Source of the DNA: an uncultured Nonlabens sp.
GTDB taxonomy: Bacteria; Bacteroidota; Bacteroidia; Flavobacteriales; Flavobacteriaceae
Direction of reading: 5' to 3'
Assembly: GCA_947491755.1 (NCBI GenBank)
Contig: CANLKV010000001.1
Span: 496,001-560,000 of the forward strand
DNA length: 64,000 bases
In this document: piece after piece, positions 6,902 to 16,683 of the stretch
Position numbering within the stretch: position 1 is the first letter of the stretch
How the letters are laid out: the number at the start of each line of letters is the position of its first letter
Position numbers and translations under genes: made by a program
The notes under the pieces: generated by a model
Databases searched by the model: none
Told to the model about the DNA's origin: nothing
Seen by the model: only the letters and a program-made list of their open reading frames with translations

Positions 6902-9520
6902 TTAAAGTGTGGTATTAAGGTACTCATTCAGGCTTTTGTGAACTTGTACAATTTTATAGTTATTTGATGATATTGTGACGGGCGGTCCGTTTAATGCCGT
7001 AATATTATGAGAAGGGTCTGCTAGATATTCCGCTACTTGTGTGGCTCTAGACTTTGAGTTCATACCGTGTATGACAACTAGTGACTGTCGTGGAGAATAC
7101 ACGTCTATAGAGTAGGTGATGTTATTTCCCAGGGCATTTATAGGGCGCGCTAGCTGCTCTTGCAATTGCTGTATGAGCTTATCATCGTTTGCTTTTATAA
7201 TGTAGAGTAATTTAAACTGAGTTGATTCTTCTTCACTAGTAAAAGCATTAGGTATGGCAGCTGTTTCTGCCTGTGCAGCAATTGCAGCTGCCTCTTGACC
7301 GGCCTCGCTGTTAGGATAATTGAGCGCTATAAAGTCAAGACCTTCCTTGTAGACTTTATAACCATACAATCTACCAGAGGCAAAGGTTTTTAAAAGCTCC
7401 ATTTTTGGTACAATGGGATCGCCAGCAAATCTTGTGATTTGTTCATCCGTTTGTTGGATTACTGTAGCAAATTGCTCTTGCTCAAATAATTTGAAAATTT
7501 TATTGTAAACACCAGTGGCACTCTCACTATTATCTAAAGGCCCAGTGGGGTTTTGCAAAATTTGAGCATATCTGGTCTCTGGGTACTCATTAATGATGGT
7601 ATTTTTATATTGATCTGCATTAACAACAGCAACGGTACCCGATCCCTCAGTTTCTTGCTCTATTAAGTATAGATTATAAAGTGTAGGGAGCAGTAATTTT
7701 TCCTCTGGATCATAAGTGAGCAATTTTTCAAAACGGTCCACTGCTAGATCATTACGCTTGAACTTTTCTTTATAGAGAACACCTAGCTGGTAGTAGGCAA
7801 AGTCTCTGGCATCTGCGATACTATCTAGTGCAGTTTGTTGTACTGGTAGCTGGTTGATATAGTAGGAGGTTTGATACTCTGGCGCTAGAGTTACAGCGCC
7901 TAGATCTTCTTGATTTGCAGACAGGTCATCTTCTTTCTCGTTAGAACTTAAGACAGCTAGCCTCCAGTTATCTTCTAGCGGTCTATTGCCCCATATCGCA
8001 CGGAATTGTAGTTTACCTCGAGCGACTGTTGTTGGGATGTAGAAATAAAAATCGGTAGGCGTACTTGCAAGTGAGCCTGCATTATCTATGGGAGCTCCAG
8101 GCGGCCCCATACGATTGCGGTTGTTGCTTGTGGCAATGGTAGCACTGGCTGTTTTTTGTTGCGCGAGATTTGCTTCATTTAAGGCTGCTTGCTCTGCTAG
8201 GGCTTCCTCACGGGCTTTTAATTCTTCAATATAATTACTGTAAAAAACCTCGCGCTGCTCATCTGTCATGGCAACTACATTCAAAATACTATCGGCATTG
8301 CGCCGTGTTGTTTCATATAAAATAACATCTGCAAGGTTTTCTTTTTTCTTAACAGCTGCTCTTTTCTCGCGAGTACGATCTTCATATTGTGTGGCCGCAC
8401 TGTCAAAATAAGTACCTGCAGTTTCAAATCTTGCGTTGTCAAAATTAACGCGACCCAAAGCATCATAGGTTAATCCCTTAAGATAACGATCCTTGTCGCC
8501 TGCCCTCAAGGATTTATTGTAATACGCCACCGCTCCGTCTATACTGTCTATCGACTCTAGGAACAATGCTTTTTGATAATTTATGATGTCTAACCAGGGC
8601 CGATTTTCCCTATTTGCTTCTAGCTCGTTAATAAACGTAAGCATTTGTGCGTCGCTTTGTTGCAGGGTATCTCTTAGTTTAATTTTTTCAATAAAAGCGC
8701 GTACATAATAGTTACGTGGGATTTTGCGATGCAGCTCGATGACCTCGTCAAAGTGTGCAATAGCACTATCTTTCTGACCTGCTGCTGCAAAAAGTTGACC
8801 GGCAATAAATTTATAGCGACCCTCTATGGCCTTATCTTTTGTTTTTTGAGCAGCCTTATTCATGTAGATCAAGGCGCTGTCTATTTTGTTGACGTTTAAA
8901 TAGGCCTGCGCTAGGGTAGCATTAGCTAGAATTAATTCTTCACGATCGATTTCTAGACTATCTTCTTTAATTAAGTTTTGAAGGTTTTCAATGGCAATTT
9001 CATTGTTTTCTAAGCGCATATTTGTTTTCTCACGCCAGATTTTTGCACGCCTTATCTGGTCTGATTCTGGCATGAATTGTAATATGTAGTTAAACGCTTC
9101 TAGTGAAGGGATAAAACGCTGGTCATAATAACGTGCTTTACCTAGCAGCATGTAGGCCTCATCTATTTGTGGATTGACTTCCTCGCCATCGATTTGCATG
9201 CTGTGTTTTTGCACTGCTTTTACCGCTTTTTCTTCGGCACGTTCAAAATTAGGATCTGATTGCTCGTCGCCACTTACCCGTATAGCGTCCTTTACAGTTA
9301 AACGTTCAACAGGCAGGATACTCCAGTAATTGTCTTGATAATTATTTTCAATATTGTCCAGACCAGCCTGCAAGGCAAGATTACCGTTGTAAAGTGTGTT
9401 AAACTCAGTGCCTATCGCATGCAGGTTGCGATTTATAAAAGAATCATTTTTGCGGCTACAACTGGATAAAACCAGCAATAGGCAAAATAGAGAAAATGTA
9501 TAGGCTGTAATTTGTTTCAA
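6902..9520 (-). CDS. sprE: SprE/PorW-type TPR lipoprotein of gliding motility and type IX secretion
   Basis: An 872-residue outer-membrane lipoprotein with lipobox LSSCS near residue 20, followed by tetratricopeptide-type helical repeats in the first half (for example AYMLLGKARYYDQ and AIAHFDEVIEL) and a C-terminal part with repeated peptide-like segments. SprE (Flavobacterium) and PorW (Porphyromonas) link the type IX secretion core to the secretion channel and are needed for gliding. The only possible start is TTG at 9520, as the next Met is about 100 residues in; it is preceded by a strong AAGGAGGT Shine-Dalgarno, rare in this phylum. Confidence 0.88.
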   Translation of the reverse strand: MKQITAYTFSLFCLLLVLSSCSRKNDSFINRNLHAIGTEFNTLYNGNLALQAGLDNIENNYQDNYWSILPVERLTVKDAIRVSGDEQSDPNFERAEEKAVKAVQKHSMQIDGEEVNPQIDEAYMLLGKARYYDQRFIPSLEAFNYILQFMPESDQIRRAKIWREKTNMRLENNEIAIENLQNLIKEDSLEIDREELILANATLAQAYLNVNKIDSALIYMNKAAQKTKDKAIEGRYKFIAGQLFAAAGQKDSAIAHFDEVIELHRKIPRNYYVRAFIEKIKLRDTLQQSDAQMLTFINELEANRENRPWLDIINYQKALFLESIDSIDGAVAYYNKSLRAGDKDRYLKGLTYDALGRVNFDNARFETAGTYFDSAATQYEDRTREKRAAVKKKENLADVILYETTRRNADSILNVVAMTDEQREVFYSNYIEELKAREEALAEQAALNEANLAQQKTASATIATSNNRNRMGPPGAPIDNAGSLASTPTDFYFYIPTTVARGKLQFRAIWGNRPLEDNWRLAVLSSNEKEDDLSANQEDLGAVTLAPEYQTSYYINQLPVQQTALDSIADARDFAYYQLGVLYKEKFKRNDLAVDRFEKLLTYDPEEKLLLPTLYNLYLIEQETEGSGTVAVVNADQYKNTIINEYPETRYAQILQNPTGPLDNSESATGVYNKIFKLFEQEQFATVIQQTDEQITRFAGDPIVPKMELLKTFASGRLYGYKVYKEGLDFIALNYPNSEAGQEAAAIAAQAETAAIPNAFTSEEESTQFKLLYIIKANDDKLIQQLQEQLARPINALGNNITYSIDVYSPRQSLVVIHGMNSKSRATQVAEYLADPSHNITALNGPPVTISSNNYKIVQVHKSLNEYLNTTL

Positions 9521-9525
9521 ACGGA

Positions 9526-9534
9526 CCTCCTTAA
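9526..9534 (-). promoter_or_regulatory. Strong Shine-Dalgarno sequence deciding the TTG start of sprE
   Basis: On the minus strand AAGGAGGTCCG lies directly before TTG, giving a perfect anti-16S match at five-base spacing. Most genes here have no such sequence, as expected for Bacteroidota, so this one both fixes the TTG start and stands out. Confidence 0.75.
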
Positions 9535-9628
9535 TTTATAGCTACCATAACTATCAACGAGTAATGATATTGTGAATTGCCCAAAAATAAGGAAATATGA
9601 GAAGAGGATGAGGAGAGTTAATTGGTAA

Positions 9629-9859
9629 CTAAAACCTAATAATTTTCTTTGAAAAAATACTTTTCAGGCCATACTGCTTACCAGATTGGGTTTCTTCTAT
9701 ATGTGGTTTAGGCGAGAAAACTACTGCTGCTCCTATAGGTATAAAGGTGGTCCAGATGGATTTTTCTACTACAAAGAGACTCATTATATATTGAGCGATA
9801 AAAAACAGGGCGAGAAAACAAACACCATAAATTAGGAATACTCTGATTTTAGGGGACAT
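9629..9859 (-). CDS. Small membrane protein of unknown function
   Basis: This 76-residue protein has two hydrophobic segments (about residues 6-28 and 36-50) and a basic C-terminal tail ending KSIFSKKIIRF. I do not recognise a family. It starts one base after the stop codon of the ABC transporter ATPase gene, so it is probably translated as the third gene of that transcript, and may be an accessory to the exporter. The function is open. Confidence 0.65.
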   Translation of the reverse strand: MSPKIRVFLIYGVCFLALFFIAQYIMSLFVVEKSIWTTFIPIGAAVVFSPKPHIEETQSGKQYGLKSIFSKKIIRF

Positions 9860-9860
9860 A

Positions 9861-10622
9861 TTATTCTTCTTCTTGATTTACAATTTCAGGTGGTACCGCA
9901 GCAGCATCTGCCACATGCAACTCACTAATTCCTTTAAAATACTGCTCTAGCTGGGCAAAGGTACCCGCGTCTTTCACTTTATCCATGACGACCTTACCTT
10001 TTTCTAGCAGTACGACACGATCTGCCACCTCAGTCACGTGAATTAAATCGTGGCTAGAAATAAGCATGGTAACTCTGGGGTCACTCGATAATTCTTTAAT
10101 AATTCCTTTGAGACGTATCTGGGTAGAGGGGTCGAGATTTGCAAATGGCTCGTCCAGTATAATCACCTCTGGCGAGCCGATAAGTGCGGCAATAATGCCT
10201 ACTTTTTTCTGGTTCCCTTTTGATAAGTCCCGCAAATATTTCTTTTGCCCTATCGCCTCTCCATTAAAAAAATCTGAGTACTGATCCATTAAAGCATCGA
10301 CAGCCTGTCTCGATTGTCCACGCAGTTCTCCTATAAAATACAAATACTCCTCTGGTGTTAAATAACCTATTAGAAAGCTTTCATCTACAAATGCACTGGT
10401 AAATGGCTTCCAGTCCTCACTTTGATTTACTTGAACATTGTTTGAGATAATGTGGCCAGTGGTAGGCTCTATAAGATCTAATAATAAGGAGAACAACGTG
10501 GTTTTTCCAGCACCATTATTTCCTACCAGACCTATGGATTGTCCGCGCTGGATCTGCAGTTGATCGATATCTAGAACGGTAGCGTCTGCATATTTTTTTG
10601 TAAGGTTGTTAATTTGTATCAT
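9861..10622 (-). CDS. ABC transporter ATP-binding protein
   Basis: This nucleotide-binding subunit has Walker A GNNGAGKTT (residues 34-42), signature LSKGNQKK, Walker B VIILDEP and the H-loop SSHD. The domain is of the exporter type similar to CcmA/NatA. It pairs with the DUF5687 membrane protein encoded just upstream in the same direction. The correct start is ATG at 10622: extending to 10694 would translate the recurring palindrome (10653-10670), which lies in the leader. The substrate is unknown. Confidence 0.93.
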   Translation of the reverse strand: MIQINNLTKKYADATVLDIDQLQIQRGQSIGLVGNNGAGKTTLFSLLLDLIEPTTGHIISNNVQVNQSEDWKPFTSAFVDESFLIGYLTPEEYLYFIGELRGQSRQAVDALMDQYSDFFNGEAIGQKKYLRDLSKGNQKKVGIIAALIGSPEVIILDEPFANLDPSTQIRLKGIIKELSSDPRVTMLISSHDLIHVTEVADRVVLLEKGKVVMDKVKDAGTFAQLEQYFKGISELHVADAAAVPPEIVNQEEE

Positions 10623-10652
10623 GGTTGTTATGTGTCTTGTGGTTGTAGATAG

Positions 10653-10670
10653 TTCGCTTCCGCGAAAGCG
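10653..10670. repeat. Palindromic element, variant copy (ABC operon gap)
   Basis: TTCGCTTCCGCGAAAGCG, with the same T-to-C variant as the copy at 3195, lies between the permease and ATPase genes. It is intergenic if the ATPase starts at 10622. Confidence 0.9.
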
Positions 10671-10694
10671 TAATTCATACCGATTATCGTGCAA

Positions 10695-12179
10695 TTAATC
10701 CTTTTGGGCATAAGCAGCAATGGTATCGTATTTTTCATTCTTATAAATCTGTTCTACCATTCCTAATATTTTATTGCGGAATATCAGCCCTAGCAGCCCA
10801 GTTGCGGCAATTGCAATAAATCCTGCTTCCATACTTAAAGTCAGTGCAAAAACATAGTAAATCACTATAGGTAAAATCATTTTAGGGATTGTGAGCAACA
10901 GCGTTTTAATATTGAACGCCTTACTATCGCCAAATGCTTTTTTATTACTAGTCAAATCAATAGGCGTTTTTACAAAAGCCCCACCCAGCAATGTGACAGA
11001 CGCATTGAGACCTATATTATAGACAGCTCCAGCAAGTATAGCGTATAACCACTCGATCCCCAGATAGACATAAAAACAACTGAGCGCTGTGCTTATTACA
11101 GTCATGACCACCATTAACCACCACTTGCTTAGTAAAAAATCACGGTAAGGTATATTTTGAGACATCATCAATTTATAGTAACTACTGTCCCATGACGGCA
11201 CCAGTCCACCAAAACTGAATAAAAAACCGCCTGTACAAAAAAGAGCTGCAAACACCTTCCCAAAATCCATCCCAGAGTAAAAGTCTGAAGTAAAGAATAA
11301 TCCATAAAAAATAAAGAGGAAACCCATGATAAATGTAGTGCGTGCTCTTTTATTGCGTTTGATCAATTTTACATCATTCTTTAGATAAGTCGACATGGTA
11401 CCGAAACGGTTGAGAAAATCAAGGTTCTCTGTTTTAGCAGTTTCATGTTGGGCCTGTAGGCCATCGTCTAGATACAGCTGTTTTTTAAAATAAGTATAGG
11501 CATAGCGAGCTGTGATATAAGCCAGCCCTAGCGGCAATATAAAACTCCACGCCTGTTGATAGAAAAATTCAAAGACGGGCCCTGTATAGTCAGTGATATC
11601 AAAAAACTGATAATACTGCGATACTCCCAATAAGGCAATTAATGCGACAACTGGATAAAAAACTTTGTCTGCATTATTGAGAAATACATTTAAAAAATTG
11701 AGCAATAGGGTAATGCACAACATGGCAATATGCCAGCTTAAAACACCTAGAGGATCATATCCTTCAATTAATAAAACGATTGTAAAGGGAGCAAAGAAAA
11801 AGCCAGGTAAAATATTAAAGAAAGACAGGACCGTTTTACCCATGGCATAGCTGACAATCTTACCTTTTGTAAATGGTAAGTACAGCAGGGGTTTGATATT
11901 TGCCACGGGCATTTTTTGAAAAAAATACCTGAAAACCAGATCGATCGCAAACCAGTAAACTAAAAATTTATTGATCAATGCAAATGGATTTGCAGCAGCT
12001 AGTTTACCATCCTCAATAAACTCTTCAATAATAAAGTAGCTGAATGCCCCTATGGCTGCAAACTCTATTAAAAATAGGACAGCAAAAAAACCTATGAAGA
12101 TTTTAAAGAGCAAATTTTGCTTAAAAGCAGCAGATCGTAAAAAGCTCTTCCACTCTAGGCGGGCAAAAATTTTAAACAT
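10695..12179 (-). CDS. DUF5687 ABC transporter permease
   Basis: This 494-residue integral membrane protein has many hydrophobic helices in two halves (about residues 24-195 and 283-470) separated by a charged cytoplasmic region, and it starts MFKIFARLEWKSFLRS. It matches the DUF5687 family of Bacteroidota, the membrane partner of the ATPase encoded downstream. The pair probably exports a lipid, peptide or other compound; nothing here identifies the substrate. The leader of the next gene carries a copy of the palindrome. Confidence 0.87.
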   Translation of the reverse strand: MFKIFARLEWKSFLRSAAFKQNLLFKIFIGFFAVLFLIEFAAIGAFSYFIIEEFIEDGKLAAANPFALINKFLVYWFAIDLVFRYFFQKMPVANIKPLLYLPFTKGKIVSYAMGKTVLSFFNILPGFFFAPFTIVLLIEGYDPLGVLSWHIAMLCITLLLNFLNVFLNNADKVFYPVVALIALLGVSQYYQFFDITDYTGPVFEFFYQQAWSFILPLGLAYITARYAYTYFKKQLYLDDGLQAQHETAKTENLDFLNRFGTMSTYLKNDVKLIKRNKRARTTFIMGFLFIFYGLFFTSDFYSGMDFGKVFAALFCTGGFLFSFGGLVPSWDSSYYKLMMSQNIPYRDFLLSKWWLMVVMTVISTALSCFYVYLGIEWLYAILAGAVYNIGLNASVTLLGGAFVKTPIDLTSNKKAFGDSKAFNIKTLLLTIPKMILPIVIYYVFALTLSMEAGFIAIAATGLLGLIFRNKILGMVEQIYKNEKYDTIAAYAQKD

Positions 12180-12246
12180 AATAGGTGGTTAAGTGTAGCA
12201 TTAGTGAAGATAAAATTAAAAATGTTACATCTATAATCGGGTTTCT

Positions 12247-12254
12247 TATTTTTG
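12247..12254 (+). promoter_or_regulatory. TAnnTTTG promoter element for the PaaE-like reductase
   Basis: TATTTTTG ends 19 bases before the ATG at 12274 and is the only such element in the divergent gap between the permease and reductase genes. Confidence 0.5.
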
Positions 12255-12273
12255 CAGCTTTAAAAGCCATTAC

Positions 12274-13314
12274 ATGATTTTTCATCAACTTACCATTAAA
12301 CAAGTTACTAAAGTTACCTCTAGAGCTGTAGAGATCCTATTTGATATACCGGAAAATCTAGCCGCAGATTTTACTTACACTGCTGGACAGTACCTTACTT
12401 TAAAGGCAGTTGTTAATGGAGAAGAATTGCGCCGTGCCTACTCTATAAGTAGCGCTCCTACAGATGACGCATTAAAGGTGGTTGTAAAGGCTGTAGAAAA
12501 AGGAGTGTTTTCTAATTATGCCATGAGCCTGCGTGCAGGAGATACGCTAGAAGTGGCGCCACCAGAGGGATTATTCATACATGATAAAAAAGAGTCAGGC
12601 AATTATTTACTAATAGCGGCAGGTAGTGGTATCACACCCATCATGTCTATTTTAAAAACAGTGCTACTGGCAAATGACACTAATAAGGCAGCATTGCTTT
12701 ACGGTAATCAATCAGAGAGTCAAGCGATTTATCTGGAACAGATCAACGATTTGAAAGATGTGTATGGAGACCGCCTTATCTTAAAATACTGCTACAGTAG
12801 AGAGGAGCGTCAGGATGCCCTTTTTGGTCGAATTACTAAGTCTAATCTCAACTATTTTTTAAAACAAGAGTGTGAGGATATTGCTTTTGCAAAAGCATAC
12901 CTGTGCGGCCCAGAAGAGATGATACATATGGCTACTGATAATCTGGTAGAGAAAGAAATTTTACCTAAGGAAAATATCAAATTTGAACTGTTCACCGCCA
13001 CAGAAAGCAATGTAGAAATTACAGAAGACAGCCACTTATCAGAGATAACGGTTATTCTAGATGATGAGCAACATACCTTTACGATGCGTCGTGATGAGGT
13101 CCTGCTAGATGTAATGCTCAAAAATGATATCGATGCGCCCTATTCTTGCCAGGGAGGAATTTGTAGCTCTTGTATAGGTCTGGTAGAGAGCGGCCAGGTA
13201 AAAATGCGCAAAAATTCAATTCTTACAGATGATGAGGTAAGTGATGGTTACACGCTTACCTGTCAGGCGTGCCCTACCAGCGCTGCCGTGCAAGTAAACT
13301 TTGACGAGGTTTAA
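12274..13314 (+). CDS. PaaE-like ferredoxin-NAD(P)H oxidoreductase with C-terminal 2Fe-2S domain
   Basis: This 346-residue electron-transfer flavoprotein has an N-terminal FAD-binding barrel (RRAYSISSAP), an NAD(P)H-binding domain (AAGSGITPIMSIL) and a C-terminal plant-type 2Fe-2S ferredoxin domain with cysteines in CQGGICSSC and TCQAC. The architecture is that of PaaE/PaaK, reductase of the phenylacetyl-CoA epoxidase, but no paaABCD genes are present. In this phylum such a reductase often serves other oxygenases or desaturases. The TATTTTTG promoter is upstream. Confidence 0.9.
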   Translation: MIFHQLTIKQVTKVTSRAVEILFDIPENLAADFTYTAGQYLTLKAVVNGEELRRAYSISSAPTDDALKVVVKAVEKGVFSNYAMSLRAGDTLEVAPPEGLFIHDKKESGNYLLIAAGSGITPIMSILKTVLLANDTNKAALLYGNQSESQAIYLEQINDLKDVYGDRLILKYCYSREERQDALFGRITKSNLNYFLKQECEDIAFAKAYLCGPEEMIHMATDNLVEKEILPKENIKFELFTATESNVEITEDSHLSEITVILDDEQHTFTMRRDEVLLDVMLKNDIDAPYSCQGGICSSCIGLVESGQVKMRKNSILTDDEVSDGYTLTCQACPTSAAVQVNFDEV

Positions 13315-13490
13315 GACATATTAAATTTTTAAAACCCCTGTTAGCCCTCACCTAGGGTATAGAAATACAATACCTCTTTTATAGTATAAGATAAGCGGTA
13401 GCAAAGCAATCAAAAAAAGCAGCTTTGGTTTGCTCTTTTTGATCAATCACTCCCGTAGAATTTTGTATTTTCATTGCAAAGAAATTTTGC

Positions 13491-14192
13491 ATGATTAATA
13501 GAACGGTAGCAAGTGTAGAAGAAGCATTGCAGGGTGTTAAAAGTGGGATGACTCTTATGGTGGGCGGTTTTGGTCTGTCTGGAATTCCTGAAAACAGCAT
13601 TGCTCAACTTGTAAAAACAGGGGTCACAGATTTAACTTGTATCTCCAATAACGCAGGAGTAGATGATTTTGGTTTGGGTTTGTTGCTCAAGGGGAAACAA
13701 ATAAAAAAGATGATTTCGTCTTATGTGGGTGAAAATGATGAGTTTGAGCGCCAGATGTTGAGCGGCGAGCTGGAGGTAGATCTAATACCACAGGGAACAC
13801 TAGCAGAGCGTTGTCGAGCGGCACAAGCTGGTATCCCAGCATTTTATACGCCAGCCGGCTATGGTACAGAGGTAGCTGCTGGAAAAGAGGAACGTAAATT
13901 TAACGGCAAGCCCCATATCCTAGAGCATGCATTCAAGGCAGATTTTGCCTTTGTCAAAGCCTGGAAGGGTGATACTGCTGGAAACCTTATATTTAAAGGA
14001 ACCGCTAGAAATTTTAATCCCGTTATGTGCGGTGCTGCCACCATAACTGTGGCCGAGGTGGAAGAGCTAGTCCCAGCTGGAGAGCTAGACCCTAATCAAA
14101 TCCATATTCCTGGAATATTTGTAAAACGCATTTTTCAAGGGGCATTATATGAGAAGAGAATAGAACAGCGCACTGTACGCAGCCGTACTTAA
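13491..14192 (+). CDS. scoA: 3-oxoacid CoA-transferase subunit A
   Basis: This subunit of succinyl-CoA:3-ketoacid CoA-transferase (233 residues) moves CoA between succinyl-CoA and acetoacetate or a similar 3-oxoacid. It starts with the family motif [17 protein letters not shown] and contains the conserved [14 protein letters not shown] and [14 protein letters not shown] segments. Subunit B follows 46 bases later. The neighbouring reductase is read in the same direction but has no clear functional link. Confidence 0.95.
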   Translation: MINRTVASVEEALQGVKSGMTLMVGGFGLSGIPENSIAQLVKTGVTDLTCISNNAGVDDFGLGLLLKGKQIKKMISSYVGENDEFERQMLSGELEVDLIPQGTLAERCRAAQAGIPAFYTPAGYGTEVAAGKEERKFNGKPHILEHAFKADFAFVKAWKGDTAGNLIFKGTARNFNPVMCGAATITVAEVEELVPAGELDPNQIHIPGIFVKRIFQGALYEKRIEQRTVRSRT

Positions 14193-14238
14193 TAATGGAC
14201 ATTTATCGTATAGAAACTTGTCTTATAAACTTATTGAA

Positions 14239-14898
14239 ATGAGTCTTACAAAAGAACAAATCGCACAAAGAATAGCTATGGAAGTCAAAGATGGCTTTTA
14301 TGTTAACCTAGGCATAGGAATTCCTACGCTCGTGGCAAATTATGTGCCTGACGGCATCGATGTAGAGTTCCAGTCAGAAAATGGAGTGCTGGGCATGGGA
14401 CCATTCCCATATGAGGGAGAAGAAGACGCCGATGTAATTAATGCAGGAAAACAAACTATAACTACTATGCCAGGAGCAAGTTTTTTTGACAGTGCTACAA
14501 GTTTTGGTATGATACGCGGTCAACATGTTGATCTAACTATTCTAGGCGCCATGGAAGTATCAGAAAACGGAGATATTGCTAATTGGAAAATACCTGGAAA
14601 GATGGTCAAGGGAATGGGAGGCGCCATGGACCTAGTTGCTAGTGCAGAAAATATTATAGTGGCCATGATGCACACCAATAGAGCCGGTGAGTCAAAATTG
14701 CTCAAAAAATGCAGCTTGCCTCTTACCGGTGTCAATTGCATTACTAAAGTTGTTACTAACCTAGCCGTTGTTGAAATTACAGATCAAGGTTTTAAATTAC
14801 TAGAACGAGCACCAGGTGTAACAGTGCAGGAGATTCAAGAAGCTACAGAGGGTACCCTGATTGTTCAGGGCGATATTCCAGAAATGAAAATCGCATGA
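14239..14898 (+). CDS. scoB: 3-oxoacid CoA-transferase subunit B
   Basis: Subunit B carries the catalytic glutamate (Glu47 in the QSENGVLGMGP motif) that forms the enzyme-CoA thioester. The 219 residues begin at ATG 14239 (MSLTKEQIAQRIAMEV), which fits the family; the longer reading from TTG at 14218 is unlikely. It overlaps the following M23 peptidase gene by four bases (ATGA), implying translational coupling. Confidence 0.95.
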   Translation: MSLTKEQIAQRIAMEVKDGFYVNLGIGIPTLVANYVPDGIDVEFQSENGVLGMGPFPYEGEEDADVINAGKQTITTMPGASFFDSATSFGMIRGQHVDLTILGAMEVSENGDIANWKIPGKMVKGMGGAMDLVASAENIIVAMMHTNRAGESKLLKKCSLPLTGVNCITKVVTNLAVVEITDQGFKLLERAPGVTVQEIQEATEGTLIVQGDIPEMKIA

Positions 14899-15527
14899 GC
14901 CCACTTTTAGACCCAACCTATTCGTTATACAGTTATTTCAAAATTGACCTATCCGTAGATAACTCTTACTGGATTAACAATGATGTGAGCGATATCGCAG
15001 TTTTTGAAGAATATTTGCAGCATGAGCGCAGCAAAAGCGGCGGATTGATTGCGCATGGTGGCTTTAAAGAGCAGCGCGCACTGTACCGCAATGCTGCTCG
15101 CTTTCAAAAAGGGATAATACGTGATGTGCATATGGGTGTGGATCTATGGGCTCCAGCAGGAACTAGTGTGCATGCGTTGATGGATGGTACGATTCATTCT
15201 TTTGCAGATAATAATGATCCAGGTAATTACGGGCCCACACTCATCATAAAACACGAGTGGAACGGTACTCAACTTTATACCCTGTACGGGCATCTTTCTA
15301 AAACTGATATGTCTAGTTGGAATATAGGAGCAACGGTTAAAGAAGGACAAGCCATCGCAACCCTAGGAAAACCAATGGAAAACGGTGGGTATTCTCCCCA
15401 TTTGCATTTTCAAGTCATGAGGCAAATGAATGATTATCATGGCGATTTTCCAGGGGTACTAGCTCAAGAAAATCTAGAAGATTACAATGATATCATTCTT
15501 GATCCTAATCCATTTATTTTTAATTAA
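14895..15527 (+). CDS. M23 family metallopeptidase, no signal peptide
   Basis: This 210-residue protein has a complete LytM/M23 zinc site: HxxxD in HMGVDLWAP (about residues 77-81), the LYGHL segment and HxH in SPHLHFQVM. M23 enzymes cut peptide cross-links in peptidoglycan, yet I see no signal sequence or membrane anchor, so export or an intracellular substrate is unresolved. It overlaps scoB by four bases and dprA by one base (TAATG), so the three genes are co-translated. Confidence 0.88.
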   Translation: MSPLLDPTYSLYSYFKIDLSVDNSYWINNDVSDIAVFEEYLQHERSKSGGLIAHGGFKEQRALYRNAARFQKGIIRDVHMGVDLWAPAGTSVHALMDGTIHSFADNNDPGNYGPTLIIKHEWNGTQLYTLYGHLSKTDMSSWNIGATVKEGQAIATLGKPMENGGYSPHLHFQVMRQMNDYHGDFPGVLAQENLEDYNDIILDPNPFIFN

Positions 15528-16621
15528 TGGATCAACAAGAACTGCTGTCACTGCTTGCGCTTAAAAAAGCACCCTTGATAGGTGACATCATGGCAAAAAA
15601 GCTCATAAGAACGTATGGTAGTGCGACTGCAGTTTTTGAACAGAATTATCGTGATATCGCGGCTATCGAAGGTATAGGAGACAAGAAAGCTCAATTTATC
15701 AAAACACCAGACTTGTTTGCCAAGGCAGAAAAGGAGCTCGCCTTTATTATTGAGAACAAACTCAAATACCGCGTCTATTATAACGACGATTATCCAGAAC
15801 GATTAAAATATTGTGTCGATGGTCCTATTTTATTCTTTGAAAAAGGAGCCATTAACTGGGGCAACCCATACACCCTTAGCATTGTGGGAACACGGCAGAT
15901 AACTAGTCATGGAGCGGCTTTTTTAGAAAAATTTATGGCAGAAATTGCACCGCTCAAACCCACCATAGTTAGCGGTTATGCTTATGGTGTGGATATTCTA
16001 GCCCATAAGCTTTGTTTAGATTATGGACTGCAAACTATAGCGGTGATGGCGCACGGGCTCAATCAGACCTATCCACGCAACCACGCAGCCCATAATGAGC
16101 ATGTTATGAAAAATGGAGGCTTTATTAGTGATTTTTGGAGCACAGATACTTTTGATCGTAAAAACTTTTTAGGGCGCAATCGCATTATTGCAGGCTTAAG
16201 TGAGGCGACTGTAGTTATAGAAAGTGCAAGTAAGGGAGGATCACTAGTAACGGCAGATCTTGCTAGTGGCTATAACAGAGAGGTATTTGCCGTTCCTGGC
16301 CGCATTACAGATAAATATGCTGCTGGATGCAATAGCCTGATCAAACAAGCCAAAGCACATATGTTGACCACAGGAGCTGATATTCCTTATATTCTAGGCT
16401 GGCAGGAAAGCAATGTCTCTATCCAAAAGCAACTATTTGTAGAACTAAATCAAGAAGAACGAGCCGTATATTCTTATTTAAAAACCGTAGAAAAGGAATT
16501 ACTGGATATCATAGCGTTGCAAATAAAAATGCCAGTGCACAAGACCGCCTCTATCCTGATGTCTCTAGAATTGAAAGGTGTAGTAAAGCCGTTACCAGGC
16601 AAATTATTTACAGTGACGTAA
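15527..16621 (+). CDS. dprA: DNA-processing protein DprA
   Basis: DprA loads RecA on incoming single-stranded DNA during natural transformation. The 364 residues include an N-terminal helix-hairpin-helix region (ETIEGIGDKKAQ-like, about residues 45-60), the Rossmann-like core with IVGTRQITSHG, GYAYGVDILAHK and LGRNRIIAGLSE, and a C-terminal winged-helix domain. The start ATG overlaps the previous stop codon by one base. Confidence 0.96.
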   Translation: MDQQELLSLLALKKAPLIGDIMAKKLIRTYGSATAVFEQNYRDIAAIEGIGDKKAQFIKTPDLFAKAEKELAFIIENKLKYRVYYNDDYPERLKYCVDGPILFFEKGAINWGNPYTLSIVGTRQITSHGAAFLEKFMAEIAPLKPTIVSGYAYGVDILAHKLCLDYGLQTIAVMAHGLNQTYPRNHAAHNEHVMKNGGFISDFWSTDTFDRKNFLGRNRIIAGLSEATVVIESASKGGSLVTADLASGYNREVFAVPGRITDKYAAGCNSLIKQAKAHMLTTGADIPYILGWQESNVSIQKQLFVELNQEERAVYSYLKTVEKELLDIIALQIKMPVHKTASILMSLELKGVVKPLPGKLFTVT

Positions 16622-16683
16622 TCAATAGAGTTTTCTTACCTTTTTTAAACTCTTGACTGCAATGTAATGTTGTGCTGGTTATA

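Noticed and set aside
10623..10694. N-terminal extension of the ABC ATPase containing RFRG from the palindrome
   Set aside because: The family start is at 10622, and the extension translates only leader DNA with the repeat.
12883..12898. GCTTTTGCAAAAGC in the PaaE-like gene as another palindrome copy
   Set aside because: It shares the arm pattern but lacks the central CGCG and differs at several positions, so common ancestry is not supported.
13379..13600. A minus-strand frame across the scoA start
   Set aside because: It overlaps the well-supported scoA gene and has no features of its own.
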